Shown here one piece after another: positions 1 to 12,010 of a stretch of DNA of 64,000 bases. Location of the stretch: assembly GCF_032362555.1 (NCBI RefSeq), contig NC_083525.1, positions 2,527,501 to 2,591,500 on the forward strand, written 5' to 3'. Source of the DNA: Amyelois transitella. Lineage: Eukaryota > Arthropoda > Insecta > Lepidoptera > Pyralidae. The notes under the pieces are model-generated. The model had not been told where the DNA came from and did no database searches. It saw only the letters and a program-made list of their open reading frames with translations. Numbering within the stretch: the first letter of the stretch is position 1; each line of letters begins with the position of its first letter. Both the position numbers and the translations under genes were made by a program.

Positions 1-1379
1 ATGCACAAAATCTTTTATTAACGCCTTTAGACATCACGGGCAGAAATTTAATTGATGACTCCCTGCGATCAACTCAAACACTTACTGATAATATTAGATC
101 ACATGCCAAAAATACCATGAAGGATATTCATCAGTCTTTTGAGACTACACTAAAAGACGTAAAACAAAGCGATTTAGGAATATTGGCTGATCCGTTGAGA
201 GATCCCAAGGAGTTTTTTGAGGCTATGTCCAGGACACATGAAGATGTATCCGATAAACTCAAGGCAATCCACTACGATTTAAATGACCGCTTAGAGTCTA
301 TACGTGATCGTATTACTGATCAGTCATTGCTCCCAACTTTGAGTATGCCAATGCAAAGTACTTTGACGTTTGGACCAGAAAAAATTAAAGAAAGGACATC
401 ATTTTCAAGCTCTTACAGCAAACCTGGGAAGAAGTTGAAAGCTATAGTGAAATCTAAACCCCAGACTATCTCAAGAGCTAGTTCACGCAAAAAACCAATT
501 AGGAATAAAAACATTAAAATGCCAGCAGCTCCAAGCATTAATGTACCAAAAACTGTAAAAGCACCGAAACTTAGAACAGTTACTACATCTTCACCACCAC
601 CCTTCATATTAAAATACCCTAGTCTGAGAACCTCGTCACTGCTGACCAATAAAAACCCTATAACGGACTTTTTACATGAACCTGTTAGTAATTTCAGAGA
701 TAATACCAGGGTCCCTGTGTTAGGAAAATTTAAACCGGCAGAAAACAAAGTGAAAATATCCTTTGGAAGTACTACACTAAGACCCGATTTTACTATTAAA
801 AAACCCAACATAGGTTTTAGACCAACAGTACCGAGAAGGCCAATACTATCAACAAAGTTAAAAGGCGGTGATTCTAAAATAGGTTCTAAACTAAGACCAT
901 TTGATACCAATGGAGCTCCGAGTGAAATTGCATCCACTAGACTGAAGCCACCAGTTATCACTGAAAGAATTGAAGAGCAAAGGCCATTAAATAAAATTAA
1001 TACCGGATTAACTAAGTCCAGACCTATAATGATTAAATCTATACCTCCTAATAACGACGGCAAATTTACAAACGCACACGGCGGTAGACAATTTTCCCCA
1101 GATAAAAGCGCAAAAGAGTCTAACAATCCAACTTTGGCAAATTCTAGGCCTCTAGGGTCACCTAAGAATGCGGACATATTAGCTTCTCTCAGAGAAGCTG
1201 TAAGGGCTAGGTTATCTAATATAACTCCATTGAATAATGATAAAATTGTACAACCAACGAACATTCAGTCAGATATGTTAAGATCAGCTTCGGAAAATGT
1301 TGTTTCAACTAATGTAGATCGTTTGATGAAAGAAAATGCTTCTTATACTTGTAAAATGATGTGTACTAGAAATCATTAA
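1..1379 (+). CDS. 3' exon of a basic low-complexity protein, function unknown (5' partial)
   Basis: The frame is open from the window edge (codons from base 3) to the TAA at 1377-1379, so the coding exon or gene starts outside the window; the Met at 117 is probably internal. About 459 residues are visible. The first ~100 are charged and look helical, with many D, R, K, S and T. From about base 400 on the protein is rich in Lys, Arg, Pro, Ser and Thr, with many KP and RP pairs and no predicted globular core, signal peptide or membrane segment in the visible part. I recognise no family. The long opposite-strand frame at 413-1264 is a shadow. A polyadenylation signal lies 200 bases downstream, which supports this as the true 3' end. 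Confidence 0.7.
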   Translation, partial: AQNLLLTPLDITGRNLIDDSLRSTQTLTDNIRSHAKNTMKDIHQSFETTLKDVKQSDLGILADPLRDPKEFFEAMSRTHEDVSDKLKAIHYDLNDRLESIRDRITDQSLLPTLSMPMQSTLTFGPEKIKERTSFSSSYSKPGKKLKAIVKSKPQTISRASSRKKPIRNKNIKMPAAPSINVPKTVKAPKLRTVTTSSPPPFILKYPSLRTSSLLTNKNPITDFLHEPVSNFRDNTRVPVLGKFKPAENKVKISFGSTTLRPDFTIKKPNIGFRPTVPRRPILSTKLKGGDSKIGSKLRPFDTNGAPSEIASTRLKPPVITERIEEQRPLNKINTGLTKSRPIMIKSIPPNNDGKFTNAHGGRQFSPDKSAKESNNPTLANSRPLGSPKNADILASLREAVRARLSNITPLNNDKIVQPTNIQSDMLRSASENVVSTNVDRLMKENASYTCKMMCTRNH

Positions 1380-1583
1380 ATTAGATTGGATTGTATGTAT
1401 GTTTGTTACTGTGATTGTCAAGTTACAAAGAACATCATAGTATAATTTGCCTTACAGTGATCTGATAAAACTTATTAAGAATGTAAGACTGTTGATATAA
1501 ATGATTATATGAAGAATAGGTATTTTTGTAAATATTTATTTTAATTATGTAGTATTAAGATTTTTATACTTCAACTCATTTGT

Positions 1584-1589
1584 AATAAA
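1584..1589 (+). terminator. polyadenylation signal of the first gene
   Basis: AATAAA lies about 205 bases after the TAA stop in AT-rich DNA, followed by a T-rich stretch. Confidence 0.5.
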
Positions 1590-2837
1590 ATATAATTGAA
1601 AAATATATGTGTGTTTTTTATTCAATAATTATCAAATTTTAATTTAAATTTTTCCACGGTCGGAAAACCATAACCGTCCAATAGTAAGTAGTCGGGTAAT
1701 AAAGGAAAAATACCAGCCATGTATGTATTTCTTTATCAAGCACTTAAAGCATTCATGTTTCACGATTTTTCACGAAAACTATTTTTGAAAATAAAATATG
1801 ATGTCTTTTGGTCACTTCTGTCGTGTCACAGCTGCCCTATTCATACATAGGGTTTATTGCGGCTTATGAGTGAAAGAAATAATAAAAGTTATTATTCTGA
1901 GATCATCCACATATTGGAAATATTAGTTTTCAGCTTTGAAAAGATAGAAAAATTAGAAAAATATTAAGTGTAGAAAATAACAATGTGAAATTATTATGAT
2001 GTGGTTTCATGTTCTGCTGTTTTATTTTTTTGCAACGGTTTCTTCGCAAGGTATCTATGTTCTTCTTTAATTATAACGGGTAGCCTTGATATTAGAAGTT
2101 TCGTGTGTGCAATTAATTTTCTTTCCATATAAATGGAATATAATTGTTCATTGCTTTTTGTTATTTTCACCTGTTCAATTAAACTCAGAGCAGACATTTA
2201 ATAATGACGCGCTGCTGTCGATAATAAGTTTTTGTCGATAAATTTATTGTTCCTGTTGATTTTACAAACAATTTTTATCCCTAACCTAGGCCTTTCGGAT
2301 ACTTGGTTATCTGGAATAAATACTTATTTTGGTGTCGTTGCTCAAGGATCAGATCTTTTCCTTTCTTATCAAATCGAATTAAATATCAATCATCAATATT
2401 TATAAACTTTCGTTTATCCGTGTGACTGAGACAACACACCCAAAGCAACTGGGTGTAGGATGCTGAAATTTGGTATGTATGCTCCTTAGGGTAGTAGGAG
2501 AGGTTTCCCGAAACTTTTACTAGAACCGAAATTAACAGGTTTTAACGCTGGCAGAGGTGAGGTCATGATGTAGTTAATATATAAATTTTCTTCTTTCATA
2601 CCTAAAGCAAACCACTTTACTATAGAAATTGATCGGGTCTTGCGAATTTCATGGAAAAAAATGGCTGTTAAAAATTAAACAGTAATATACCGATAAGTAA
2701 GTACTTAATTTAATCCCAACACTACCTATATTTTCTAAAGTTCGTTTGAATCGAAATTATATATAGGTACCTACCTCTCGGATCTATCCATTGTCGTCCT
2801 TTCGATATAACTGATATCATAAAACACTGTTTTTGCA
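1590..2837. other. intergenic region without a recognised gene
   Basis: AT-rich spacer between the first gene and the first glucosylceramidase. A short minus-strand frame at 1994-2197 has no family features. Bases 2420-2540 resemble the inner part of Lepidoptera Helitron-like elements (AAATTTGGTATGTA-type motif), decayed. No clear TATA box was found upstream of 2838. Confidence 0.5.
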
Positions 2838-5800
2838 ATGGTGAGACTGGTGTTTCTATTAATTTTAGCTTGTTCATATATGAACGAAAGTTATGCATGG
2901 GGTGAGTTTACAATCATGGTTTACTGGTTTTAACTTGTGCTTTCTCTTTTTTCCCCGCGTTTATCTCGATTACATCCTCACCTTTTGGGAGGCTCCATGA
3001 CCATGGTTCTATTAGTTCGGGTGAGTCATGTTTTACATCGGTTAGTACAAGGCTTGTGTTTATGCTTTATAAGCTGTTCCACCCGCGACTTCGCTCACGG
3101 ACATTGTCCTACGTAAACAGTCTTTTCTTGAATTAATTTCTCCTTCGATAGAAAAAAATCTCAACGTATGCTTCTATGAACATGAAAATGTGAATGTTAT
3201 TAATCGATGCTCTTACAGCGTCGGGAAAAATGATCCAAGCTTTTCCTCGCAAGGTAGCTGAGGTCATTTTAAGGAGACTTGATATTTTCTTCCAACATTA
3301 TCTAGTATTTTGTAGCAATAATTCAATGTTGACTTCAGATAAGCCTTGTGCCGCAAGACCAGCCAACACATCATATGTTTGTGTGTGCAACGCGACATAT
3401 TGCGACGAAGTGGAGAGAGTGGTTCCTCAGCATGGGAAATTCCAAGTGTACACTACTTCTCAGGTAAGTTTAGATAACAAAGGATCGTAAAATGACCTAT
3501 GATTATTGTTATGTGTCATGATTTATTTAAAAAAATATGGCCGTAAATTCTTTGCTTTTGGACGATGTTCTTTCAATGAAACTATCTCTCAACTTTATAC
3601 CTATCCCGTAAGTCGTGATATGTTTCAGTGTGTACACGTACTTATATAAAATGATTTATTTTTTTCCAGAGTGGACTTCGTTTCCAGAAATCAGTTGGAC
3701 TAATGCAACAATACTATGAAGATCCTAATGGTGAGACAATATTTTCTTCTACATGTTTATTACGACTTCTTCATGTTTATTACTATTACGACTATTTCGA
3801 CTTCTATATTCCGAGCAGTTGGCTGAAAGGCCATAATTACCATGATGCTTTCCGATCCAAGTGGATAGGAGGAGGATCTATGCTTCATACAACATCCCAC
3901 CGTAAATAAAGAGATTCGAACATGGCCTAACATTTTACCGGAAACCCTGCATTGCTATATATGATCTAAGTGAATGCTTAAATCAAAAAACATGAATAAT
4001 ATTGTACAGAAAAACAAAAAAATGAAACCATACTTTAGTCTATGGTTTGCATCTTCTCTCATGAATTCTTGTTAACAGCCGCAAAGGATTGTTACACGCT
4101 AGAGTTGAACCCGTTTAAGCAGTACCAAACAATAGAAGGTTTCGGAGGCGCCGCTACTGATTCTGCCGGCATCAATTGGGCGTCCTTGGATGATGAACAG
4201 CTCAAGAGAAATCTCATTGAGTAAGTATACTTTTATCTACATTATTACTCGTATAAAACGCGGTCACTATCTAGGAGAAAAATCCTCTCTTAGTACAGCC
4301 CTAAACCACATAAGGTACTTGCAAAATTTAAAATTTCTTAACCCAGCATTTTGGGCTGCGCCATGTCTGTCAACATGTCCGTCACATTAATTAAAAGATT
4401 TTATTTGTACAGATTTGTTTTTAAATACACACAGAGCCAATACAAAAGAATTTATCAAGTTGTGCTGGTCTAAGTGGAGGTTATTATTTTTTTTATTTAT
4501 TGAGTCTAGCGGGAATTTGATAAGCCGTCAGCCAAAGTTATTTTCGTCGTATGCGTGTGAGTTTGCTTAACACATAATTAAGGCGTTAACTACTGATTAT
4601 GTCCAGTTTCACTGTCAACAAGGTGGTTGGTGGAGTGGATCCCTAGCCAGAGATTCTACCTAGAAAGAGTGAATCTCAAAAACACGAAAACCTGCAAGCA
4701 ATTTGGGCCACAAGTGTTTGGTAGAAAGGGTAGGCTGTTGAAATCCTGGCTAATCATCGCGTATAATTATATGCGAGCCAATGGGTATAATATAACTGAG
4801 GATGTCAAAGAAACGATAAGTAAAGGGAGAAGTCCAAAGCGTAGTTGTGGAGGGTACGACGGGGAATGAGAGGAAGACAGATGTTGTTTCTCATTCATTT
4901 ATTTATATAATCACGTCTATATCCCTTTCGGGGTAGACAGAGCCAGCAGTCTTGAACGACTGCTAGGCCACGTTCAGCTGTAAGGCTAAATGATAGAATT
5001 GAGATTCAAATAGTGACAGGTTGCTAGGCCATCGCCTAAAAGAAGAATCTCCAGTTTTATTCGCCTATCCCTTAGTCGCCTTTTCCGACATCCATAGAAA
5101 AGAGATGGAGTGGTCCTATTCTTTCTTGTATTGGTGCCGGGAAACACACGGCACCTTTTTTTATTTTAATATTATGTAATAAGTCAAATAGAAAGAGATG
5201 AAGCGGTTTGTTTCTCACTTAGACTGTATTTAAAATTTTAGCATATTGATGTTGATTGTCTCTTCAGATCCTACTTCGGCTCCAATGGTATCGGCTACAA
5301 CATGATCCGCGTGCCCATCGGAGGCTGCGACTTCTCCACGCGGCCGTACGCGTACAACGAGTTACCTGTCAACGACACTCACCTGTCAAACTTCTCACTC
5401 TCCTACGAAGATTATTCGTACAAGGCAATTGTTACTGTTGTTGTTTTCATTCTCCTGAGCCTAATTCGTTTGGTGTTTGCTATTCTCGTTTTAGACACTT
5501 TAATACATGCATTTTTATAGAATACGACCACTACATTTCTAGACCGCGGATGTCGTAAAAGGCATATAAGGGTATCTATTGATATTAAACTTGAGATTTT
5601 TCTCGTGGGCGATTGCCTAGTTACCTATTTGATTTTCAATTCCATGACTTAGCATTACTGCAGCTGAACGTGGCCTTTAATTCTTTTCAAAACCGTTGGC
5701 TTTGTCTACATCGCAGGGGATGAGGACGTGACTATATGTATGTATATATGTATTCTCGTCATTTTTATCATTATTCTCGTCGTGTTGGTCCGTGTCTCCA

Positions 5801-8800
5801 CCCTAATGGCGAGGAACCCTGGGTAATTGTATCATCCTTTTCATCGTAAATAACAACCCATTTCTTCCTGAATCGCAGACTCCCCTCTGCATTATCATGC
5901 TAGCCACGATTTTAAAAATTTAAACCATATAGGAAAGTTTGTAGCTATTTACTTATGATGACGTCAGCACCCATTAAAAACAGTATTTTGGAAGTTCCCA
6001 TAGAAGTTTAAGCTTCGGTCAGAAATTTTCTCTATAGAACCATCTGTTAAAAATGTCTGTCTGTCCCACAGATTCCAATGATAAAAGCTAGTATGAAGGT
6101 ATCAACGGCGCCAATCCACCTCGTGGCAGCGACCTGGTCTCCTCCACTGTGGATGAAAGACCCGAGTAAGATATCAGGGGTCAACAGACTGAGGAAGCAG
6201 TTCTATCAGACATATGCCGATTACCATTTGAAGTAGGTTTTCTACTAGTAAATTTATGAGTAGCTTCGAAAAAAAATCTGATTTACCCCATAGAGGAAAA
6301 GGGGCACCCTGGGCTCCTCTTCAGACAGATGAGGTTTTAACCAGAATTAAGTTAGCAGAACGAAAAAGGTTGAGTATTACATGTATTTAAGAACATTTTT
6401 TTCAATATCATTAAGCTTCCTGGAACTTAGCAATAGCAACCTCAGTATTGTGGCTTTTTGGGAAGATGACAAATTCCAAAATAAAGACACCGAGTCTTTA
6501 TTTTGGAATTTGTCAACTTTACGGAATAAGGACGTTGTTAGGATTTTTAGTGAGGGTAGTTTTAATATAATTATTTGTGGGTGGGCTTATTCATTTAGGG
6601 CGACGCTAGGAGTAATAATCTTTGTGGAAAGTAATACGGCTAAGTGGACAGAGTGGTATCACACCACGGGGTCCAATCATATGGTGACTTCGTCTGCTTA
6701 GTGCTTTCCAAAACGTTGACAATGTAAAGGTATGTGAATCGTCGATGCAGCAAAGGAAGAATGTAGCGATCGTGGCTAGTGGAAAGATGTAGTTTCTGCC
6801 ATTTCTTCTTTCACTCCGGGAAAGAGGCGAGAATGAATATAAAATTGGTAAGTGGTAAGATTAAATTCATAGGATAAATTCGATACAGTTATTCTCTTTC
6901 TGATCATAGCATAATTCCCGATTGTGTTCCTCTTTTGTCTTCGAAGATATCTGACATCTCCGATTTGTGCTTCAATGATCCATTCAGAAACGCCATATCG
7001 ATGAATAGAACTACTCCATATTTTACCCATAGATGTCGTAAAAGGCAACTAAGGGATAGGGCTTATATACTTGGGATTCCTCTTGTAAGCGATGGGCTAG
7101 CAACCTAGGTATATCAATTCCATCATAAAGCGATAAAGCTGAACGTGGCATTTCAGTCTTTCGAAGACTGTTGGCTTTTTCTACCCGGCAAGGGATATAG
7201 AAATAACTATATGTATGTATGCATGTGTATATCGATGAATTTTGTAGACAAATTGTTGACATATACAAGTTAATGTACTTTCACAGGTTCGTTCAGGAGT
7301 ACTTCGACAACGGAATCCCCATTTGGGCTGTGACCACCACCAATGAGCCTCTCAGCGGGATCATGTCTCTGGGACACAACAACAGACTAGGGTGGACCAC
7401 AAAGGGGATGGTATGTAACTGTGTGTAGCGAAGGAAGTATGCAGAGATCGTGGCAAGTGGAAAGAGATAGTCTCTGCCTACCCCTCCGGGAAAGAGGCGT
7501 GATTTTATGTATGTATGTATGTAACTGTAGGAAGCTATTTGACGGAATCTGCGGCGCAGCGGTAGTGCGCTTGTCTGTGTCAGTGGAGGTCCCGGGTTCG
7601 AATCTCGGCAAGGACATGATGAGAAACGACCTTTCCCTGATTGGCCTGGGTCTTGGATGTTTATCTATGTATTTATTGTAAATATAGTATCGTTGAGTTA
7701 GTATCTCGTAACACAAGTCTCAACTTACTTCGAGGCTAACTCAATCTGTGTAATTTGTCCCTTATGTATTTATTTATTATTATTTATTTAATTAAAGTTG
7801 CGTTTGTCACTGGAATTAAGATATGTTTTCTTATATTAATCAATTAATAATTCTGATTTTTTGTAGTTAAGGTCTTTAGATTTTTTCGCCCTTATTTCAA
7901 TCTAATCATCATTTCCTTCAACAACACAAACAAATTCTACTTCTACTAAGTCATAACGGAGAGTAGCTTTTCGTTTGTTCATTATTCGGGCAAAAGCCAT
8001 ATATTATATTACTCGCCTTTATCCCTTATGGTGTAGTCAGAATAGTTTGGAAAAAATTAAGGCCACGTGCAACTAGATGGAATTAAGATTCAGATAGAAC
8101 ACTGCTTAGCCCATTGTCTTCAAGTTCGTAAGTCTTTCTCTTGATAGACTTAATATTCACACGAATGTATAAAACAACACTTTTATTTTTCAGGGTACCT
8201 GGATTTCTAAGAATTTGGGACCCACTCTCAGAAGCTCCGGTTTTAACGTGAAGATACTAGCTGGAGACGATCAACGGTTCACAGTTCCTCTTTGGTTTAA
8301 CAATGTAAGTTAGTGCATCATCATCATTATCCTATGTCATCATGTATTTGCTGCATTATTTGTTAACTTCAAAGGTACTACGTAGGATTTGACAAAGTTT
8401 CAATGCAGTAAACTTAGTTCTAGGTAATTTATTAGTCGTCAAACAATGTTGTGTAACCTAAAGATATGACAATTATCAAGTGATAATGAAATGTCCTATG
8501 ATAATTAATAAAACTTCTGAATTGGAATGTCCAGGGGAAAACCGTAGAAGTTAGTACTAGTTCATCAAACATGTACCAATTTCTGAGATGCCTAGGGTTT
8601 TTGGGGCAAAGCATTAGAGCATACAAACTAGTTGGGCATAAAAACAATTCTGGTGCGAGTACCACGCTATTCGTTAGCAAAACGCGAGAAAAAAGAGAGA
8701 GAGAAGAGAGTTATGAATGTGGATGAAGCGAGAGAAGTATGCAGAGATCGTGGCGAGTGGAAAGATGTAGTCTCTCCTTACCTCTCCGGGAGAAGGCGGA

Positions 8801-10810
8801 ATTTTATGTGTGTATGTTTAACTCATACTACTCAAGTTTATTCACTATAAAAGGTGATCCAAGAGAAGCCAGAAGCCCTGGACTACATTGACGGCGTGGC
8901 TGTACACTTCTATATGGACCTGTTCAGCCCCCCAACACTACTTACTGAACCGCTTCAGGATCATCCCGAGAAGTTCGTCATCTACACTGAAGCATGTTAG
9001 TGTTTGATATAATTCTTCTTTTACATGGTGTACTTTTTGCTGGGGATTCAATGGGGATCAATAAATACTAAGCTCAGAGTGGCTTGTCAGAGAAAGGCTA
9101 TCTTAATCACTTCACTAAATATTATAGTCACCTTTTTTTCCTCTGTTTGAATGTATGCGTTAATCTCGGAAAGATGCGGACGCATTTCGTTTCTGTTTGA
9201 AATGCTGGAAAGTGGGTTTTCTGAGGATAAACCTTCCTCAGAAAACCCTCTTTCCAATTTATAAATGATACCCGTGCGAAGCCGTGAGTGCTAGTTGGTA
9301 ATCGAATTGGTAATAAAGTGTCTCTGTGTCAAATTTCTAAATATAAAAATAAGGGTCCAAATAATTTTGACATAGAGATGATGAGCGAATATTTATTATC
9401 TGTTTTTTGCCTTATAATTTTGTGAGGTATATTTTTTTATTTCAGGTATAGTCGAAGGCAAACCGCCAGTGGTTTTGGGATCTTGGGAAAGAGCAGAAAG
9501 ATACATCACAAATATTATAGAAGTAATTTTTTTTCCTACGTTATTATTATATGTTACTTTATCGTTTATCGGTATTTATTTGAACGCATTTCATCCAAGT
9601 GCATTTCTGATTGTATTGTCACCTGTCATCTTCAGGATTCGGGTATCACACGCCATAATCATCCGTAACATTTGTGATGCTGTGAAAAGATTTGGTAAGG
9701 TTTAAATGATCTTAGAAGGGAATGGAGATTTAAAAGTGACAAGTTGCTAGCCTATCATGTGAATGAAGACTGCAAAGTAAATATGCCTTTCCTTTTAAAT
9801 TTTAAAAATAATGTTCTAGCAATTCTTAAAAATTATGATACAAACAACTAGGATTCATATTATGCTTTATCCTAAAATCGTATAAGCGTACTTAAAAAAA
9901 GAAAAAATACTCTTAACAGGATTTGAACTACAACGTGGTCGGTTGGATCGACTGGAACCTGTGCCTGAACAGCGACGGAGGTCCCAATTACATCAGCAAC
10001 TTTGTCGACTCCCCAATAATCGTGTTCCCCAAAAACGGGGAGTTCGTCAAGCAGCCGATGTTCTACGGCCTCGGACATTTCTCCAAGTTCATGGGAAGAG
10101 GTTCCAGGAGAATACATGTTAATGGGAATAAATGCTGCGATGTTAAACACGTGGCTGTCGTTAGCCCAGAAAATACAATCGTCGTTGTTCTTTATAATGG
10201 GTGAGATGAGAACTGTTTTTTTTATGATTAGTTCAAAAGCTGGTGTAGCTATTTCTTAATAAGGTCCCTTGTTTGAATTTGTTTTATTTTATTTATATAA
10301 AACTATATTGGGCCTTAAAGATATAATAGGTGAATTTAATACGAGTAGGTTTCTCAGTCAACCTTTAGAAAATAGCAAACAAATTAATCAGGTGTCAGTT
10401 CGGGAGAACAATAAACATAATTAAGAATAAAGATTTTCTTTTTTAAAAAACTTTGACACCGTTGTGTTGATTATTACTCATCTCATGACAGTGGTGTTGA
10501 TTATTACTCAAAACATCTTTGCTGAAATCAAAATGATATACATCATGCCATTGGCCTTAAAACTGAATATGCTGCAGACCAGACAAAGTGTCAAAAGAAG
10601 TGGATCTTGGCCCAAAAAGCTATTTAAGAAAATGTATTTGTAGCATGGGAATTTAAAACAAATACACATATTTTTTTTTAATTTAAGAAATAAATTTGTT
10701 TCAGGGATAACAAAGATCGCGCAGTATCGTTGAAGTTGAGTGACAAGATAGCTTCAGTTGATTTACCGCCAAAATCTGTTGTTACAGTTGAACTTCCGAA
10801 TACTGTTTAA
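2838..10810 (+). CDS. lysosomal glucosylceramidase-like protein, copy 1 (12 exons, 516 aa)
   Basis: Glycoside hydrolase family 30 enzyme that cleaves glucose from glucosylceramide, expected in the lysosome or secreted into the gut lumen. Exons: 2838-2901, 3339-3463, 3670-3730, 4079-4220, 5268-5424, 6072-6232, 7287-7410, 8194-8304, 8854-8995, 9446-9522, 9920-10200, 10705-10810; phases join without a stop. Residues 1-20 form a hydrophobic signal peptide. Family motifs seen are EGFGGAATDSAG, TTTNEP with the acid/base Glu at about 257, and YTEAC with the nucleophile Glu at about 361. The 104-residue spacing matches human GBA1 (Glu235/Glu340, mature numbering). VGWIDWN is in exon 11. The length is close to human GBA1. 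Exon 5 must end at AAG before GC, a non-canonical GC donor. The second copy at 17486 has the same exon phases, so the two are tandem duplicates. The start is the only Met giving a signal peptide. Confidence 0.9.
4903..5154 (-). repeat. TATG-tailed SINE-like repeat (family A), intron of GBA copy 1
   Basis: Reads on the minus strand from the GTGCCGTGTG-type 5' end to the GACGTGATTATAT 3' end. Near full length, with typical blocks GATGTCGTAAAAGGCGACTA and GTTGGCTCTGTC in altered form. Confidence 0.75.
5545..5755 (+). repeat. family A repeat, 5'-truncated
   Basis: Starts at GATGTCGTAAAAGGC and runs to a TATGTATGTATATATG tail in intron 5 of GBA copy 1. Diverged from the best copy at 53651. Confidence 0.65.
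6467..6515. repeat. perfect 22-bp inverted repeat with 5-base loop
   Basis: Arms at 6467-6488 and 6494-6515 are exact reverse complements, starting TGACAAATTCCAAAAT. It lies in intron 6 of GBA copy 1 and has no TIR/TSD signature of a known element that I can see. Confidence 0.85.
6725..6838 (+). mobile_element. LINE 3'-end fragment (family B)
   Basis: Diverged copy of the sequence encoding the C-terminus of a non-LTR retrotransposon ORF (consensus CRDRGKWKDVVSAYP). Matches include GATCGTGGCTAGTGGAAAGA and CTCCGGGAAAGAGGCG. Confidence 0.55.
7028..7220 (+). repeat. family A repeat, 5'-truncated
   Basis: GATGTCGTAAAAGGCAACTA through TCTACCCGGCAAGGGATATA and a TATGTATG tail, in intron 6 of GBA copy 1, directly before exon 7. 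Confidence 0.75.
7428..7524 (+). mobile_element. LINE 3'-end fragment (family B)
   Basis: GCAGAGATCGTGGCAAGTGG through CCCCTCCGGGAAAGAGGCGT and a TATGTATGTATGTATGT tail. It is a 5'-truncated insertion a few bases after exon 7 of GBA copy 1, as expected for target-primed reverse transcription. Confidence 0.75.
7546..7800 (+). mobile_element. tRNA-derived SINE (family C)
   Basis: The 5' part has a box A-like GGCGCAGCGGTAGTGCGC and box B-like GGGTTCGAATCTC, the internal RNA polymerase III promoter of a tRNA. It is followed by a non-tRNA body and an AT-rich tail. Related copies on the minus strand lie at 24707 and 34000, so this is a dispersed SINE and not a tRNA gene. Confidence 0.75.
8630..8818 (+). 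mobile_element. LINE 3'-end fragment (family B)
   Basis: Encodes a diverged version of the ORF end, with VMNVDEAREVCRDRGEWKDV readable in one frame from about 8707, then a GGAATTTTATGTGTGTATG tail. Intron 8 of GBA copy 1. Confidence 0.75.
9207..9255. repeat. 20-bp inverted repeat with 9-base loop
   Basis: Arms 9207-9226 (GGAAAGTGGGTTTTCTGAGG) and 9236-9255 differ at one position. In intron 9 of GBA copy 1. Confidence 0.8.
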
Positions 10811-10852
10811 AAATAGCTGAAATACCTAATATGTACTAGTTAAATATTAAAT

Positions 10853-10858
10853 AATAAA
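10853..10858 (+). terminator. polyadenylation signal of GBA copy 1
   Basis: AATAAA 43 bases after the TAA stop at 10808-10810. Confidence 0.6.
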
Positions 10859-11142
10859 TACATTATTTATTATTTTTAATTGCTCCTTTTTTTTAATTAC
10901 CTTTTTTGAGAGTTCTGTTAGTTAATGTGTTTGTTTAAATATTATTTGGTATAGCAGTAGATAGCTTACTTGGCATCTTGTTGAGCAGCTAACTATTGGT
11001 CTCTAAGGAACTGCATTGGGAGTCGTTTCAAGAACAGTGCTTATATCTTCTTTATTTTAAGGTTAGGGCGAGAGAAAATTAAAACATTATGCTTAGTCAT
11101 TGTTCGCCAAGATAGGGTGAAAAAATAGGATACTTTTACATA

Positions 11143-11400
11143 GATACATACATATTACCACGTCTATATCCCATGCGGGTTGACAGAGCCAACAGTCTTG
11201 AAAAGACCGAAAGGCCACGTTCAGCTGTATGGTTTATAATGGGATTGAGATTCAAATAGTGACAGGTTGCAAGCCAATTGCCTACAAGAATAATCCCAAG
11301 TCTATTAGCCTTACCCCTTAGTCGCCTTTTACGATATCCATAGAAAAGAGATGGAGTGGTCTTATTCTTTTTTATATTGGTGCCGGGAACCACACGGCAC
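11143..11400 (-). repeat. family A repeat, near full length
   Basis: From the tail CATACATATTACCACGTCTA to GGTGCCGGGAACCACACGGC, minus orientation. Confidence 0.8.
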
Positions 11401-11805
11401 ACTAACTTAAAAAAAATTTAACAAAATTCCCGAAGGAACGAAAACTTCACCCCCGTAAAACGTACCTATAATTATCTACAGATAATGTAATTTTACGTTT
11501 AAAGCGTTAAGTGATACATAGGTATTAGCAATTTAAAATTTCTTGAGTAAATATAATGAACAAATAAAATAGCAGCTGACTTAAAGTACACATACAGTTT
11601 TTTCATTAAAATTTGAATGGCAAGCCGTAAAGACCCCAGATATGAATAGTTTCAATTAGTTACGGACTTTCGCATATCGTGGAATTTTTATGTGAATCAA
11701 TAACACATTTTATGCAAGTCATTATAGCGTAGAAATATAACATTTAATTTTGTATATCCCTATATTTTATATTGATATTATCCCTATATTTTATTTTAAT
11801 ATGTA

Positions 11806-12010
11806 TCCTACTACTATTATAAAGGCGAAAGTTTGTATGGATGTATGGATGTTTGTTACTCTTTCACGCAAAAACTACTGAACCGATTACCATGAAATTT
11901 GGTATGTAGGTAGCTGAAGACCCAGAATAACACATAGGCTACTTTTTATCCCAGAGTTCCCGCGGGATTGATAGGGTTTCCATGCGGACGAAGTCGCGGG
12001 CGGCCTCTAG
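11806..12010 (+). mobile_element. non-autonomous Helitron-like element
   Basis: Begins TCCTACTACTATTATAAAGG after an A and ends GCGGGCGGCCTCTAG before a T, i.e. a TC...CTAG element inserted between A and T without target duplication. A short GC-rich stretch precedes the CTAG end. The body (CACGCAAAAACTACTGAACC) is typical of abundant Lepidoptera Helitron-like elements. Confidence 0.8.

Noticed and set aside
413..1264. 283-codon open frame on the minus strand
   Set aside because: It is antisense to the first gene's coding exon, hydrophobic because it mirrors Lys/Pro codons, and has no splice or family support.
1994..2197. 67-codon minus-strand frame
   Set aside because: Short, AT-rich, no motif and no supporting signals.
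7551..7620. tRNA gene
   Set aside because: Box A and B are present but no clean cloverleaf with paired acceptor stem, and related copies at 24707 and 34000 carry the same non-tRNA body. It is a SINE head.
7387..7716. 109-codon minus-strand frame
   Set aside because: Lies over a LINE tail and a SINE; the peptide comes from repeat sequence.
11806..12010. autonomous Helitron
   Set aside because: Only about 205 bases with no Rep/helicase coding; it is a non-autonomous element.
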